64,000 nt of DNA, from the IMG/VR virus record IMGVR_UViG_3300046168_000058, positions 1 to 64,000 of that record. The stretch is one strand, 5' to 3'. The position numbers and the translations under genes are program-made. Below, piece by piece: positions 8,801 through 17,412 of the stretch (its first letter is position 1; each line of letters begins with the position of its first letter). Origin of the DNA: a virus. The notes below the pieces were generated by a model, which saw only the letters and a list, made by a program, of their open reading frames with translations, made no database searches and was not told the origin of the DNA.

Positions 8801-9028
8801 ACTAACAAATAGTGCTGAGTTTCCGTTACCGTCATCAGCCGCCCTCAATTGATTTATCTCAGTTTCGGATTCAATCTCAACACCCCCAACTGTTTCCCAC
8901 ACAGGACCGGAACGCAAGCCGCCCGGCCCGTACGGCAAGCAACCTTCGACTACGCGAAGGGACCCGCGATCGGCGTCATCGCGATGCGCTTCGATCCCGG
9001 TGAAGGATGGTATCCGGAAAAACCTCAC
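5855..9028 (-). CDS. Large tail protein, tail-nozzle candidate with 13-residue repeats and FnIII domain (1057 aa)
   Basis: The start is GTG at 9028, overlapping the previous stop (GTGA). The N-terminus (SFTGIEAHRDDADRGSLRVVEGCLPYGPGGLRSGP) resembles the opening of podovirus tail tubular B/nozzle proteins, where a similar stretch precedes a beta-propeller; that assignment is inferred. Residues about 385-610 hold some 15 tandem 13-residue units of the form PxxVxDLxxxxEx. An FnIII-like domain follows (about 612-720), then two more repeat units and a C-terminal lectin- or jelly-roll-like beta region. This repeat array inside a nozzle-type protein is not something I recognise. Confidence 0.7.
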   Translation of the reverse strand: MRFFRIPSFTGIEAHRDDADRGSLRVVEGCLPYGPGGLRSGPVWETVGGVEIESETEINQLRAADDGNGNSALFVSRLDQVHELAIISTENTAISSFGENYSVVEPVGLYRDGRAFIAPVGNQLYSFGDGDGEAVFIGKGTGNKGVFPDEELYSYEWSKFPNCKFFVQGPKKTIYASGNPSNPLRVYISEPASITNPRKDSPYSTEEPVLDTFPGRLSVVDIIGSNADYISALSSRGDQVVVHTNKGCHLLYAPTSDQAETGYRVEQAPATNFSAAVSSQVVAGETGSMNFWLGHDGQIYKDESASRGAEDAKNYADPAQVSWKSKSIWEKELPVALQNSFSAYDRQSGMYWVFVESPEYLDYIKNTPPGRAVNINARTQEPAAVSALNTLAIEPEGASDLTLSIQLPEGVEDLDVLAPVPAAVDDLEADTQAPQGVLDLLLDVEIPGQVEDLSLAGEVPQSVDDLAVNPELPGGVDDLEVQSPPAGADDLTATPELPGQVNDLIVPLDVPGQVPILTLTVQDPTVVVDFKAEPSIPASVDDLTLTVEAPTGVDDLTLTIETPAEVGSFDAEPELPPSVSLEVTIDFPEQIIDLNADVELPEPVSDLILSERLDVPTNTSISFPAHLPEATGVRISWSPGDNYPIKNVYYELEYHGTPDPFGNENAPNGILEEPGVQRIITTQTQHDFVNLWQGSLYAFRVRAHYDGPEYRSSGFGLATFDVVGPDTADAAKTLRAFPKLPTGVQTFGVSMDQTPAVAQELEAETLAPAVVRGFDVVSESELLDCRGNNIHDWEENRDGDLVIAGTTSGLQQYGGDPFNTDNILFVTAVRGFNLNPWYKVSMSGDGAQVPTSVAAYDSTGSAFWINKSQTEPALGGGVARGIGEITTTYYGGAQDTLLNQYQYWASLRGSVTTDNLSNITNSKGYQFLKARANSKARTFKAQVGYDQNSSGSRPIRYDIYLYPATDPDTWMLLFVHELNNVKYYYRNATPNAGACQITGKYTLDSAYENYGMPHDFYVGVKPFRYGRNGTKRGGAFHSDGITTFALDFHDNLQPEYP

Positions 9029-9189
9029 TCTTTAGTTTTAGGCTTTTCTTTGTACGGGAACAATCGGTTGAGTTTTTGCTGCCTACGCTTGCAGGCTCCG
9101 CATTGAGGGATGTGTAATGCATCCGTTACCTTTTTAATCGAATCTCCAAGACCTTTAGATTCTTCTTTTGGTTTTTGTTCTTCGTTCAT
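9025..9189 (-). CDS. Small CxxC tail-operon protein (54 aa)
   Basis: Coding is supported by ATGA overlap with the gene before (9186-9189) and GTGA overlap with the gene after (9025-9028). Lys/Glu-rich N-terminus, then CGACKRRQQKLNRLFPYK. This C-terminal CxxCxxRxxxLN pattern is often seen in very small proteins of phage structural operons. It may bind metal or be a structural cement; function unknown. Confidence 0.7.
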   Translation of the reverse strand: MNEEQKPKEESKGLGDSIKKVTDALHIPQCGACKRRQQKLNRLFPYKEKPKTKE

Positions 9190-9677
9190 GATAATACAAG
9201 TTTAAAATAGGTAGCGACGATAACCTCATTATCCACAATACTCGTCTCAGTAAGATATCCATTCATTATGTGATATCCGGGTTGTTGAAATTTAATGTTT
9301 CTGTTTTCATTATTTGGATCGGGTATACATCCATAATAGTTGTCGTACGCGCCACTGGCTCCATCGTGTTCAACACCCTCCGGTTCATCTCCCTCGTTTT
9401 CAGGTTCAAACCCTAGATGTGTATGAACTGTGACTTTTGAGAATTGGTAAACACCATCAATTTCTCCAGGAGGGCTATATACAGATATATCTATTAGATC
9501 GCCCTTAGAAACAGGTTCACCGTCATATAAAGCATTTGGACCAATCCAATATCTAGTAATTGTTGTGAATAAATAACTGTCTACACTATCCACACACCCT
9601 CGAAAGTCTTCACATGCAGATTTTTCGAAGTTTTCCGGGCAATCGGCACCGCAAGGTTTTAACCTGTATATTGCCAT
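9186..9677 (-). CDS. Hypothetical tail-region protein, Cys-rich N-terminus (163 aa)
   Basis: Begins MAIYRLKPCGADCPENFEKSACEDFRGCV, with four or five Cys in the first 30 residues, followed by a beta-rich body. Starts 2 nt after the previous stop and overlaps the next gene by 4 nt, so it is clearly part of the tail-gene cassette. No family recognised. The Cys cluster may bind metal or form cross-links in the virion. Confidence 0.7.
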   Translation of the reverse strand: MAIYRLKPCGADCPENFEKSACEDFRGCVDSVDSYLFTTITRYWIGPNALYDGEPVSKGDLIDISVYSPPGEIDGVYQFSKVTVHTHLGFEPENEGDEPEGVEHDGASGAYDNYYGCIPDPNNENRNIKFQQPGYHIMNGYLTETSIVDNEVIVATYFKLVLS

Positions 9678-9678
9678 A

Positions 9679-10449
9679 TTATGGCTCCTCAGGCGGGTAT
9701 ACTTTAATTCTCAAGTTCTGTTCTTGCCCGCTTTCAGTACAAACTTGCAGTGTATGATATGTCCCGGCGTCGCTACCACCCTCGCATATATCCACCGTAG
9801 CTGCCGTACCGTCTACCCATTCTGAACTGCTTTCAGGCTCTATTACCTCTGTCAAAATACCTGAATGAAACTTTAGCGTGGTGTTCTTTAACTGCGGGGT
9901 AATTGTTATACGCTTACAGTCTTCTTTCCCTTCAACTTCTATACTAGCTTCTTCAATCTTAAGTTTTAACTCGCTTACATATTCAACATCTTTTGTTGCT
10001 GATATTTTATCGATCGTCGTAGTGCCTGGAAGTCTTGGAATAAAAAAGGGAGGGTCTTCCCCCTGATTTCCGTCAATTGGTCCAGTATCCGCTCGTACTA
10101 AGCTGTCTAATGTTAATACATTTCCCAGGCTTACATCAGCACTACCGGTCTCGTTTCTCAAACCGGTAAGATCGAAAGTGGATGAAGACCCCTCTATTTC
10201 CTCAGCTACCAAAACCGTGTGTGTGTTAATAATTGGTTCTTCAGTTTCAGGGTCCTTAGAAGCTTCAATTTTTAACTCCCCACAGCTATTTGATTCAATG
10301 CTTTGTGTATGAATCTCAAGATCTGTATTTTTATATTCCGACAAAGTGCCTTCTGCATTCGTGCCGAACAAAGTGGTTTCATCAACTTTACCCTTATAAT
10401 CATACACATGATTTTCATATGTAAAATTTTTAGATATAAAACACTGCAT
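9679..10449 (-). CDS. Structural protein segment (256 aa as annotated); probably the 3' part of a frame-shifted gene
   Basis: Beta-rich, Cys-containing protein in the tail cassette; no family recognised. The first Met (10449) has no well-placed Shine-Dalgarno. The same frame reads naturally upstream for about 40 more codons (…TELTITKQEPDEESDAPEPDTYAFF…) to a stop at about 10570, with no ATG, GTG or TTG. That upstream reading aligns end to end with the C-terminus of the preceding 226-aa gene if one base is slipped. It is therefore best treated as the continuation of that gene, either by -1 frameshifting or because of a 1-nt error or mutation. Confidence 0.6.
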   Translation of the reverse strand: MQCFISKNFTYENHVYDYKGKVDETTLFGTNAEGTLSEYKNTDLEIHTQSIESNSCGELKIEASKDPETEEPIINTHTVLVAEEIEGSSSTFDLTGLRNETGSADVSLGNVLTLDSLVRADTGPIDGNQGEDPPFFIPRLPGTTTIDKISATKDVEYVSELKLKIEEASIEVEGKEDCKRITITPQLKNTTLKFHSGILTEVIEPESSSEWVDGTAATVDICEGGSDAGTYHTLQVCTESGQEQNLRIKVYPPEEP

Positions 10450-10541
10450 TCCAACATTATCGGGAACCTCCTCAGAATTTTTAAAAAATGCATAGGTGTC
10501 AGGTTCTGGAGCGTCAGATTCTTCGTCAGGCTCCTGCTTTG

Positions 10542-11222
10542 TTATCGTAAGTTCTGTGAGTTTCCGACTTTAACAAGCTCCTGCTCATCCTCCGGGCTGC
10601 TAATGGTAATACCGTATTTAATTTCTGCATCGCCTGGCGACTCGGGAAATTTTAACTCACCAATCTCAATTTTTTCTGGCTCTTCCGGGCAGGATTCTCC
10701 GCCGCAGGAATTCCAGGTTATAAACTGTTTAATCGTAGTATCACCCGCTTTTTGGGAAGTACCAATTTTTTCAGTCTCGTCGTGATTATTAACTTCTTGA
10801 GTCACACCATTGGTGACAAAACACATACCGATATAGTAGCAGGCATCTGGGTATGTAACTACTTCCGCCCCCTCGTCATCTTCTTCGGTTTCCTTAGCAG
10901 TATTACATAAGAGAATCATCACATCTCCATGAAGTATCTCCCTTTTCTCCCCGCCGGGAAGACGGGATTCGCTTATTTCTCTAAATATATTCTGAGCATC
11001 CTCGTTGGATTCTATGTCATCGCAATTGGTAATAGAGGTGGCTTCATCGATAGAAACCCAATGGGCTATAAAAGTTTTATCAGCGCTTTGAAACTCAATA
11101 GAGACAGGTGTTGAGCTTTGGTTTACGGGCGAGGAATCTTGTTCAAAAGCAAGGTTCTCAAGCTCTTGCTCAATAACCTTAATCTTATCTTCTAGCTCAT
11201 CAATCTTTACCTCATCCTGCAT
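10542..11222 (-). CDS. Structural protein with N-terminal coiled coil (226 aa); 5' part of a candidate frame-shifted gene
   Basis: Residues 1-30 (VKIDELEDKIKVIEQELENLAF) form a clear coiled coil, followed by beta-rich sequence. Its start overlaps the end of the 813-aa gene by 11 nt. It ends …VKVGNSQNLR, whereas a -1 slip at CGGAAAC gives …VKVGKLTELTITK and joins it to the next frame. Other genes of this operon couple by short overlaps, so the unexplained ~90-nt gap before the next Met also argues for one long gene. Confidence 0.65.
   Translation of the reverse strand: MQDEVKIDELEDKIKVIEQELENLAFEQDSSPVNQSSTPVSIEFQSADKTFIAHWVSIDEATSITNCDDIESNEDAQNIFREISESRLPGGEKREILHGDVMILLCNTAKETEEDDEGAEVVTYPDACYYIGMCFVTNGVTQEVNNHDETEKIGTSQKAGDTTIKQFITWNSCGGESCPEEPEKIEIGELKFPESPGDAEIKYGITISSPEDEQELVKVGNSQNLR
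10560..10566 (-). other. Candidate -1 frameshift site
   Basis: On the minus strand the frame-0 codons GTC GGA AAC contain CGGAAAC, in which the A-site codon can re-pair after a -1 slip (AAC to AAA) while the P-site match is poor. A slip here fuses the 226- and 256-aa frames into one product of about 520 aa. A missing A in an AAA/AAAA run would look the same. Confidence 0.4.
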
Positions 11223-13653
11223 AGCTTATACGAACTCTCCAAATTCTTTTTGTTTCATTCGGGTCTCCGCTGGTAAATATAGGATCGGTTTTTGCGGTTA
11301 TGGGGCTTGCTGTTGTGGCGTCTGAGTCAGGTGCCGCAGCTGTAAAAGTTATAGTACCCCCACCATCCGAAATTCTCATATTCTTAAAAATAGGAAGTCC
11401 TGAAGGATCGTCGCCATTGTAATATCCTCCGGTAAATCTAAAACCGTTGGTTACACCCTGACCGGTAGCTAAATCCGCAAGATTAGCACTGCCCACATTA
11501 GCAAATACAGCGTTATCTATGACAGAGTTAAAACTTATAGCTTTAGACCCGTCGTACGGGATTAAATAAAAATCCAAGCACACAGAGGGATCAGAATTAG
11601 AAACTCCCTGCCAATTACTCGAAAGATTTGTTGTAACAACATTCCCTACCACAAAAAATGATATCGTCGCGACCTGCCCTATTAAATTACCTCGAACTTC
11701 CGCATCTGTTGAGTAGACCTTTAAACCATCCCTATCGAAATCAACAGTTTTTGGAGATTTGGAGTTTACAGATCCGAGTGTTTTCTCCCCACCCGCTGAC
11801 CAATACGGATTAGTGTGGGTAGCCCAAGAAACGGTCCAGACATCAACGCCTGGTTGGCTAAGCCTAACGCTTGCCGATCCTTTTAACCATTCACCGCTAT
11901 TTGCTTCGCTGTATTCATTTATCACATCATTAATCCCAACCTCTCCGAGAAGAGCGGATACATTCATCGGGGTCGATTGAGGCATGCTACGAGCTACAGT
12001 TGTGGGAGGTTCGCTTACAGGATGCGGTGCATATTCCCACGGCTCATAACCTGACGCTTGGCTAGGATGTTTATTCCAAGTGCTGGTTTTTCCTGTTGGA
12101 GAGTATCCTTTTGCATGATCAGCTCTGAGTACAACAAAGTAACGCGTAATCTTTCTTAAATCATTAGCGACTGTCACACTCTCCTGAAAAGCTGAGTCTC
12201 TAATCTCGACAAACTGCCTAGTTAAAATAGCCAGATCCTCTACAGTGTCATCACCCTCTTTCTGCATGTTAAGCATGGGCTTGATAGCCTGATTGACGAG
12301 ATAATGGTCGGTGTATTCGTGATCTGCGGTTCCTACATCAAGAAATAATGGATTAAGTCCATCAAACATATTTGCCTTGGTGTAATAATCACCGGTGATT
12401 ACATACGACCGAGTAACTGTTTGAAAACCGATCTGAGAATCTTTGGTAATCGTAGGCTCACCTTCTGGACGGATAGGCGCTGTCCATGAAACACTCCACA
12501 CATCAACGCCAGGATTCTTGGAATCAACTGATATCGTGCTGCGATGCCATTTTTGATTAAATTCAATGTTGGTAGGGATGTTGAACAGTTCAGATATATC
12601 AGGCTCTGAATCAGCAACAACCGTCGGTAAATATTTCCACGGGCTATACTCTTTATTGGCTGTATTTACAGGGTGATTATCAAAAACTGCCTCAGTATAT
12701 CCTAAAGTATGCTGAGCCCTAAGAACTACGAATTGACGAGTTATCTTTTTGAATCCTCTGCTCTGACTGAAATTTTCAGTGCTCCATGTGTCTCGAATTT
12801 TAACAAAAGATCTCGTCAACATAGCAAGATCCTCAATTGAATCTTCACCATCCTGGACATTATTTAAAGGCTTGATCTCCTGATTTACTAAATAGTGATC
12901 AGTATACTCATGATCCGCTGTCCCTACATCTAGGAATAACGGGCTATCCCCATCGAATATTTTAGATTTAGTAAAATACTCACCGCTGATAACATACGAT
13001 CTTGATACTGTCTGATACCCTAGCTGAGAATCCTTGGTTATAGAGGGTTCGCCCTCTGGCCTTATAGGTGCTGTCCAAGTTACGCTCCAAACATCAAACC
13101 CAGGATTTTTAGTATCTACGGATATATTAGACCGTCGATATGTGTGATTGAAGGTTGTGTTTAGAGGTATGCTAAACTCTTCTCCAACATCAGGCTCAGA
13201 ATTACCTACAACCGTTGCTAGATAATCCCATGGAGAGTAGTCTTTATTCGAATTGTTATTTGGGTGTTTATCAAAATTTTGCTGTGTGTAACCGAGGTCA
13301 CTGACTGCTCGTAAAACTACAAACTGTCTGGTGACTCTTTTAAAACCTTTACTCTGTGCGAACTGCTCAGAACTCCATGTGTCCCGAACCTCAACAAATT
13401 CACGAGTGAGATAAGCTACATCAACAGAACCCTGCTTCGGGCTTATTTTTTGGTCTACTAAATAATGACCTTCAAATTCTTCGTCCTCAGTGCCAACAGC
13501 TAGAAACAAAGGGTTGGTCGGATCATTGATACCGCTATAACTAGCCCTATAGCCTTCGACCACATACTGTCGGCTTATGCGCTGATACCCAACTGCATCG
13601 TCTTTAGAAACCTGGGGCCGACCCAGAATCCTGATTGTCAGGTCTTTGGCCAT
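11212..13653 (-). CDS. Virion protein with three tandem ~200-residue repeats (813 aa)
   Basis: Residues about 5-200, 201-398 and 399-612 are three copies of one domain. Each opens with a GYQ(R/T)(I/V)SRxYV motif, contains HYLV(D/N)Q and RDTW or RDSA, then KxITRQFVVLRA, and ends in WSVxWTAPIRPEGEP. Copies 2 and 3 are much closer to each other than to copy 1. The C-terminal 200 residues differ and are rich in small residues. It lies directly after the head-tail adaptor, so it may form a tail, appendage or whisker. No known family recognised. Confidence 0.8.
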   Translation of the reverse strand: MAKDLTIRILGRPQVSKDDAVGYQRISRQYVVEGYRASYSGINDPTNPLFLAVGTEDEEFEGHYLVDQKISPKQGSVDVAYLTREFVEVRDTWSSEQFAQSKGFKRVTRQFVVLRAVSDLGYTQQNFDKHPNNNSNKDYSPWDYLATVVGNSEPDVGEEFSIPLNTTFNHTYRRSNISVDTKNPGFDVWSVTWTAPIRPEGEPSITKDSQLGYQTVSRSYVISGEYFTKSKIFDGDSPLFLDVGTADHEYTDHYLVNQEIKPLNNVQDGEDSIEDLAMLTRSFVKIRDTWSTENFSQSRGFKKITRQFVVLRAQHTLGYTEAVFDNHPVNTANKEYSPWKYLPTVVADSEPDISELFNIPTNIEFNQKWHRSTISVDSKNPGVDVWSVSWTAPIRPEGEPTITKDSQIGFQTVTRSYVITGDYYTKANMFDGLNPLFLDVGTADHEYTDHYLVNQAIKPMLNMQKEGDDTVEDLAILTRQFVEIRDSAFQESVTVANDLRKITRYFVVLRADHAKGYSPTGKTSTWNKHPSQASGYEPWEYAPHPVSEPPTTVARSMPQSTPMNVSALLGEVGINDVINEYSEANSGEWLKGSASVRLSQPGVDVWTVSWATHTNPYWSAGGEKTLGSVNSKSPKTVDFDRDGLKVYSTDAEVRGNLIGQVATISFFVVGNVVTTNLSSNWQGVSNSDPSVCLDFYLIPYDGSKAISFNSVIDNAVFANVGSANLADLATGQGVTNGFRFTGGYYNGDDPSGLPIFKNMRISDGGGTITFTAAAPDSDATTASPITAKTDPIFTSGDPNETKRIWRVRISYAG

Positions 13654-13657
13654 AGGA

Positions 13658-14410
13658 CTACCAACCCCCTCTACGGGTCAAGCGAAGAGAGCCTTTATGC
13701 TTTTGAGGAGTTACCAAAGTCCGTAATCTCTTCCTGGCTTCATCAGCCATTCGTAAAATAAATTCTTTGTTAGCACCGTTATAACGAGGGTCGGAAAGTA
13801 GTTTAGCCTGAGCTATCGGAAACATAATATCCCACACAAGATCAGCAGGAATGCGCGGTGTATCTTCATCTAAACTTAAATTTGATGGGATAACATTTGC
13901 GTAAAGTTCAACGGTGTATGCCTTATCAGGTATAGGGTATAGATAAAATCTAGGTATAACCTGCTGGTCAGTGCCCTGATCACGATTATCTAAATAGTAC
14001 CATATAGGCCGATCAACCTCAGGTTCGTTTTCTTTGTAGTGAGGAAAATTTAATCCACGACCCGAAGACGCTCTAAAGTCCCATGCAAAAATAGAACGGA
14101 TTTTTATCTCAGCTTCCGGACCAGTCATTGGAGATAGAGGTCCCTCCCCTACTAGCTCGGGAATCTTATCAACTGAAGTAACCTCGGCGGGAAGGTCAGC
14201 TCCTGCCTGCTCTCGATCAAAAGATAGAGTAAAATACTTCTGGGCCCACATAGGACGCTTTCCGTCCACAGGGTTGTAGCATTCCCGGTAAGCTTGGTTG
14301 ATGCAAATCTCTAAACGATTTTGATCAACTGGAGGAAGATCAGCTGATTCATCAGCCCCCAGCATAGAGGCAAGCTGATCTTTAAGAGCTAAAAAAGAGT
14401 TATCGACCAT
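13658..14410 (-). CDS. Head-tail adaptor / tail tubular protein A-like (250 aa)
   Basis: Length, alpha-helical C-terminal part (IPADLVWDIMFPIAQAKLLSDPRYNGANKEFILRMADEARKRL) and position between capsid and tail genes match the P22 gp4/T7 gp11 adaptor family, which forms a ring under the portal. The central PRFYLYPIPDKAYTVELY is also characteristic of that group. Supports a short-tailed morphology. Confidence 0.7.
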   Translation of the reverse strand: MVDNSFLALKDQLASMLGADESADLPPVDQNRLEICINQAYRECYNPVDGKRPMWAQKYFTLSFDREQAGADLPAEVTSVDKIPELVGEGPLSPMTGPEAEIKIRSIFAWDFRASSGRGLNFPHYKENEPEVDRPIWYYLDNRDQGTDQQVIPRFYLYPIPDKAYTVELYANVIPSNLSLDEDTPRIPADLVWDIMFPIAQAKLLSDPRYNGANKEFILRMADEARKRLRTLVTPQKHKGSLRLTRRGGW

Positions 14411-14419
14411 TCAAGAATA

Positions 14420-14707
14420 CTAGGAGACCGCCAGCTCTTCCGCTACCGGTTGAGATTTAGCCTTCTTAGTCTTCTTTACAGGTTTTGATTTTGGAGTATC
14501 TAGCCAAGCGGAAAAGAACATAGTCTTGTACAGCTTGCCCTGAGTTCTGAAAATATCATCTACTTCCTTTTGATCGGTCGGCTCATACGAATAGTGCCTA
14601 ATTTCAGGATCCCAGATAAATAAATATCTCTTTTGAGAGATGCCTTTAACACGAATTGATGGGGTCGTCCCCATCATGTCTCTTTTTCCAAGAATGATGA
14701 TTTTCAT
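14420..14707 (-). CDS. Hypothetical head-completion-region protein (95 aa)
   Basis: Compact beta-rich N-terminus (MKIIILGKRDMMGTTPSIRVKGI) and Lys-rich C-terminal tail (KPVKKTKKAKS). It is the first gene after the terminator that follows the capsid gene and directly precedes the adaptor, so it may be a small head-tail joining or decoration protein. No family recognised. Confidence 0.6.
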   Translation of the reverse strand: MKIIILGKRDMMGTTPSIRVKGISQKRYLFIWDPEIRHYSYEPTDQKEVDDIFRTQGKLYKTMFFSAWLDTPKSKPVKKTKKAKSQPVAEELAVS

Positions 14708-14710
14708 ATA

Positions 14711-14748
14711 TTATAAAAGCCTCTCCCCAGCGGATGCTGAGGAGAGGC
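14711..14748 (-). terminator. Intrinsic terminator after the major capsid gene
   Basis: On the minus strand GCCTCTCC (14748-14741), a 14-nt loop and GGAGAGGC (14726-14719), followed by TTTTATAA. It lies in the 69-nt gap after the capsid gene and before the next cistron, so part of the transcripts would stop here and give capsid more mRNA than tail genes. Confidence 0.8.
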
Positions 14749-14775
14749 CAAGTGGTTAGGTGGATAGGAAATCCA

Positions 14776-16278
14776 TTAAGGTTGTCCGAGAGACAAACCA
14801 GGGACCTGGCGTACTACTTCAACAAGTTGTACTCCGGGTATTCTTCCACGAGTGTCATGACGGGCAGCCATACCATAGACAGACTGAACACCGACAGCGC
14901 TCAAGTGAGCTTCGTTTCCACTGTTGGCGAAGTCGTCGTAATGGAAGATTTGCTCTCCGTAGATAGAGCCCTTTGCGAAGTAAAGAGCATCTTTACCCAT
15001 TGCAAGAGCGTAACCGATAGGGGTTCCGATTGCGTTAGCTTGTACGAACAAGGAGCCAGCACTGAATGCGTTATCACCATCTCCTTTAACATTGTTGCCG
15101 TTCATTCCATCGGTGGCCTGAGTAACACGGACTAGCGTGATTTGTCCCTTGTTAGCGTTAACACTTGCCTGGGTGTAACGGTACAATGCAACAGTTCCGT
15201 CGGTATCAATACCAAGGATGTAATATGTTCCATCGTCGTCATCTCCCATTGCAGCTCCGCCTCCACCAGGGATGTTGATTTCCACACCGCGGAAGTTGGC
15301 AACATAATCACCATCGGCTCCGCCAAGAGCATTTGCGGCAACAGCATTAGGAATTGCGCTGTATGCGTAGAAGGTAGGAAGAAGAGGAGAACCTTGACGA
15401 CCACGAGCGGTGTCAATCACAACATTGTGATTAGCAATGATGTTATTATCCCATTTTGCATAGCTTCCGCTGTACAGTTTGTTGTCTGCACTGCGAACAT
15501 CAGCAGCTGTGATAGCCTCGAGGTAGTCGGGGTCAGAACGCAGTGGGCGTAAGCATGCGTCAGGAGCGAAGAATAAATAACCAGGAATTTCTTGGTTCTC
15601 GTCTCCGCCAGTGTTCATAGGCTCAGCACCGTTAGCGATCAATGCTTGTTTAGCTTCTTGGATGATGTCGGTACTTAATCCGTCAACATATTTAAGAGCT
15701 CCGCCTGCACCGGTTCCGTATCCAGAAATAAGATTACTTCCAACAGCGTTTTTCAAGCAGATCTGACGAAGTGCATATTGGATTTGGTCTTGCTCTGTAC
15801 GGCTCATCCACTCGGACATAACCTCAGCGGAAAGCTGATCGATGGTTTTGCCGGTAAATCTCATGAGCTTAAGAACTTGAGTCCAAGAAACAGCGTGACG
15901 GACGAGATCGATTTCAACATTGAATGTTCCGAAGTCGAGGGTATCAGTCGCATTCTTGAGGATTTCTTCCCCACGAACACCTTGTCCTCTGATCGGAGCA
16001 ACAGTAGTGAATGTAATCTTGTCTGATCCGCCTGCGGATAGATCGCGTTTTTCTGTGATTGGTTTACCACTTCCTTCTCCGCCGATGAACTTTGAGAATA
16101 CATTCTTTTCTCTAGCGTCACGGGATACGAGCTCAGACCAAAGTCTTGAACGCAAATCGGAGTTAGCATTATTAAGTAAACCCTGATAGGAAGTTGTGTT
16201 AGATACGAGATCCACATTGCTAGCACCTTGTGCTGCAGCGATTGGATTGGGATTAGCTGGAATAGTTTTAATAGCCAT
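14776..16278 (-). CDS. Major capsid protein, N4-gp56 / Phage_capsid_3 type (500 aa)
   Basis: HK97-fold capsid protein. The segment FIGGEGSGKPITEKRDLSAGGSDKITFTTVAPIRGQGVRGEE, followed by ...FNVEIDLVRHAVS..., is the typical N-terminal signature of the N4-gp56-like family. Next come the helical SAEVMSEWMSRTEQDQIQYALRQ and a domain with a Gly-rich loop (NIPGGGGAAMGDDDDG). It is preceded by a scaffold-like gene and followed by a strong terminator, the usual arrangement for the most abundant virion protein. Codon usage is smoother than in its neighbours, as expected for high expression. Confidence 0.9.
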   Translation of the reverse strand: MAIKTIPANPNPIAAAQGASNVDLVSNTTSYQGLLNNANSDLRSRLWSELVSRDAREKNVFSKFIGGEGSGKPITEKRDLSAGGSDKITFTTVAPIRGQGVRGEEILKNATDTLDFGTFNVEIDLVRHAVSWTQVLKLMRFTGKTIDQLSAEVMSEWMSRTEQDQIQYALRQICLKNAVGSNLISGYGTGAGGALKYVDGLSTDIIQEAKQALIANGAEPMNTGGDENQEIPGYLFFAPDACLRPLRSDPDYLEAITAADVRSADNKLYSGSYAKWDNNIIANHNVVIDTARGRQGSPLLPTFYAYSAIPNAVAANALGGADGDYVANFRGVEINIPGGGGAAMGDDDDGTYYILGIDTDGTVALYRYTQASVNANKGQITLVRVTQATDGMNGNNVKGDGDNAFSAGSLFVQANAIGTPIGYALAMGKDALYFAKGSIYGEQIFHYDDFANSGNEAHLSAVGVQSVYGMAARHDTRGRIPGVQLVEVVRQVPGLSLGQP

Positions 16279-16314
16279 TGTATTATATAATTTTGATTAG
16301 GTTAGATTTATACG

Positions 16315-17364
16315 CTACCTAAGCGGAGTGGCTCCTCCAGGGGCTCCCAGCAATTTGTAAAGATCATCATTACTCATACCGGGAAGTGCCTGAATTAAAC
16401 CATCGCGAGTAGCGGGTTGATTTACAGGTTGTGCCGTAGTCCCAGTCGTCAATACCTTCGTTTGAGTTCCCATCTGCGGTGCCTGAGGAGCGGGAGCGAC
16501 CGGTTGTTCTACCGGTGCCGGCTGCTGCTGAGGAATATTTGCGGCTGCGAACTCATTGGCTAATAATTCCGGCCAACGAGGTGAGTCAAAAACTGCGGCG
16601 TAATCGGGGTCGTTCTGAGCCTGTGAGACATAATCATCGAACTGCTTGCGAAGGACATTGTCTTTGTTCTGCAGATCTGGATAACGCTCGTAAACTCGAT
16701 CACGGCTTTCCATCGCTTTGCTGCGATGGGTTTGATAAACATGCTGTTCCTGCTCGCGTTGCATTTGCTCTTTACGGAGAGTCAAGTTTTGCAACTCAAG
16801 TTCTTGCTTCATAATCTCACGCTGTATTTTTAGCGCTTGAGTAGTCTCAAGTTCTTCTGCTGCTTTCTCGACTTTTCCTTCAAGCTCTAGAATGCTTGCT
16901 CGGATATCATCAGCTTGTTTATCGATACCTTGGATGGGATCGGGCTCGGACGCCTCGACTTGATCCTGATTAGGTTGTAAATTTTGTTGAGCTGGTTGTT
17001 GCGCTTCCTGACCGTAGATAATTCTCGAAGCATCGGCGAATGATCCTTGGAATCCTTCAGATCTATAGAGATCAATGACTTGTTGGTCCATCTCGTTGCG
17101 GGGACGAATCCTTCGCTTTGCGAGCTTTTCCTCTTCAGTCTCAGTTTCCTCTGGCTCTTGGCCTTCAGCCTGCGGCTCTTGGACTTCGGCTTCTGGCTCT
17201 GGGATTTGCTCCTCAGGCTGAACTTCTTGGGTCGGAACCTCTTGATTGACTTCGGCAGTCTGCGTTATACCTAAAGCATTGCGAAGATCGTCGGTTGACG
17301 CATTCTCAATACTAAACTCTGATTCGGTTTGCGGGGATTCAACCTCCGCAGTTTCTGTATCCAT
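16315..17364 (-). CDS. Scaffolding protein-like (349 aa)
   Basis: Acidic Pro/Glu-rich N-terminus (about 1-80), then a long coiled coil (about 150-225, KVEKAAEELETTQALKIQREIMKQELELQN), Pro/Gln-rich linker and a short C-terminal motif (MSNDDLYKLLGAPGG). This composition and its place directly before the capsid gene are typical of scaffold proteins of N4-gp56-type phages, which guide procapsid assembly and then leave. Confidence 0.8.
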   Translation of the reverse strand: MDTETAEVESPQTESEFSIENASTDDLRNALGITQTAEVNQEVPTQEVQPEEQIPEPEAEVQEPQAEGQEPEETETEEEKLAKRRIRPRNEMDQQVIDLYRSEGFQGSFADASRIIYGQEAQQPAQQNLQPNQDQVEASEPDPIQGIDKQADDIRASILELEGKVEKAAEELETTQALKIQREIMKQELELQNLTLRKEQMQREQEQHVYQTHRSKAMESRDRVYERYPDLQNKDNVLRKQFDDYVSQAQNDPDYAAVFDSPRWPELLANEFAAANIPQQQPAPVEQPVAPAPQAPQMGTQTKVLTTGTTAQPVNQPATRDGLIQALPGMSNDDLYKLLGAPGGATPLR

Positions 17365-17412
17365 AATGCGAAGATATACTTCGCACTACAAAAAAGTAAC
17401 CGGTTGGAAAAA

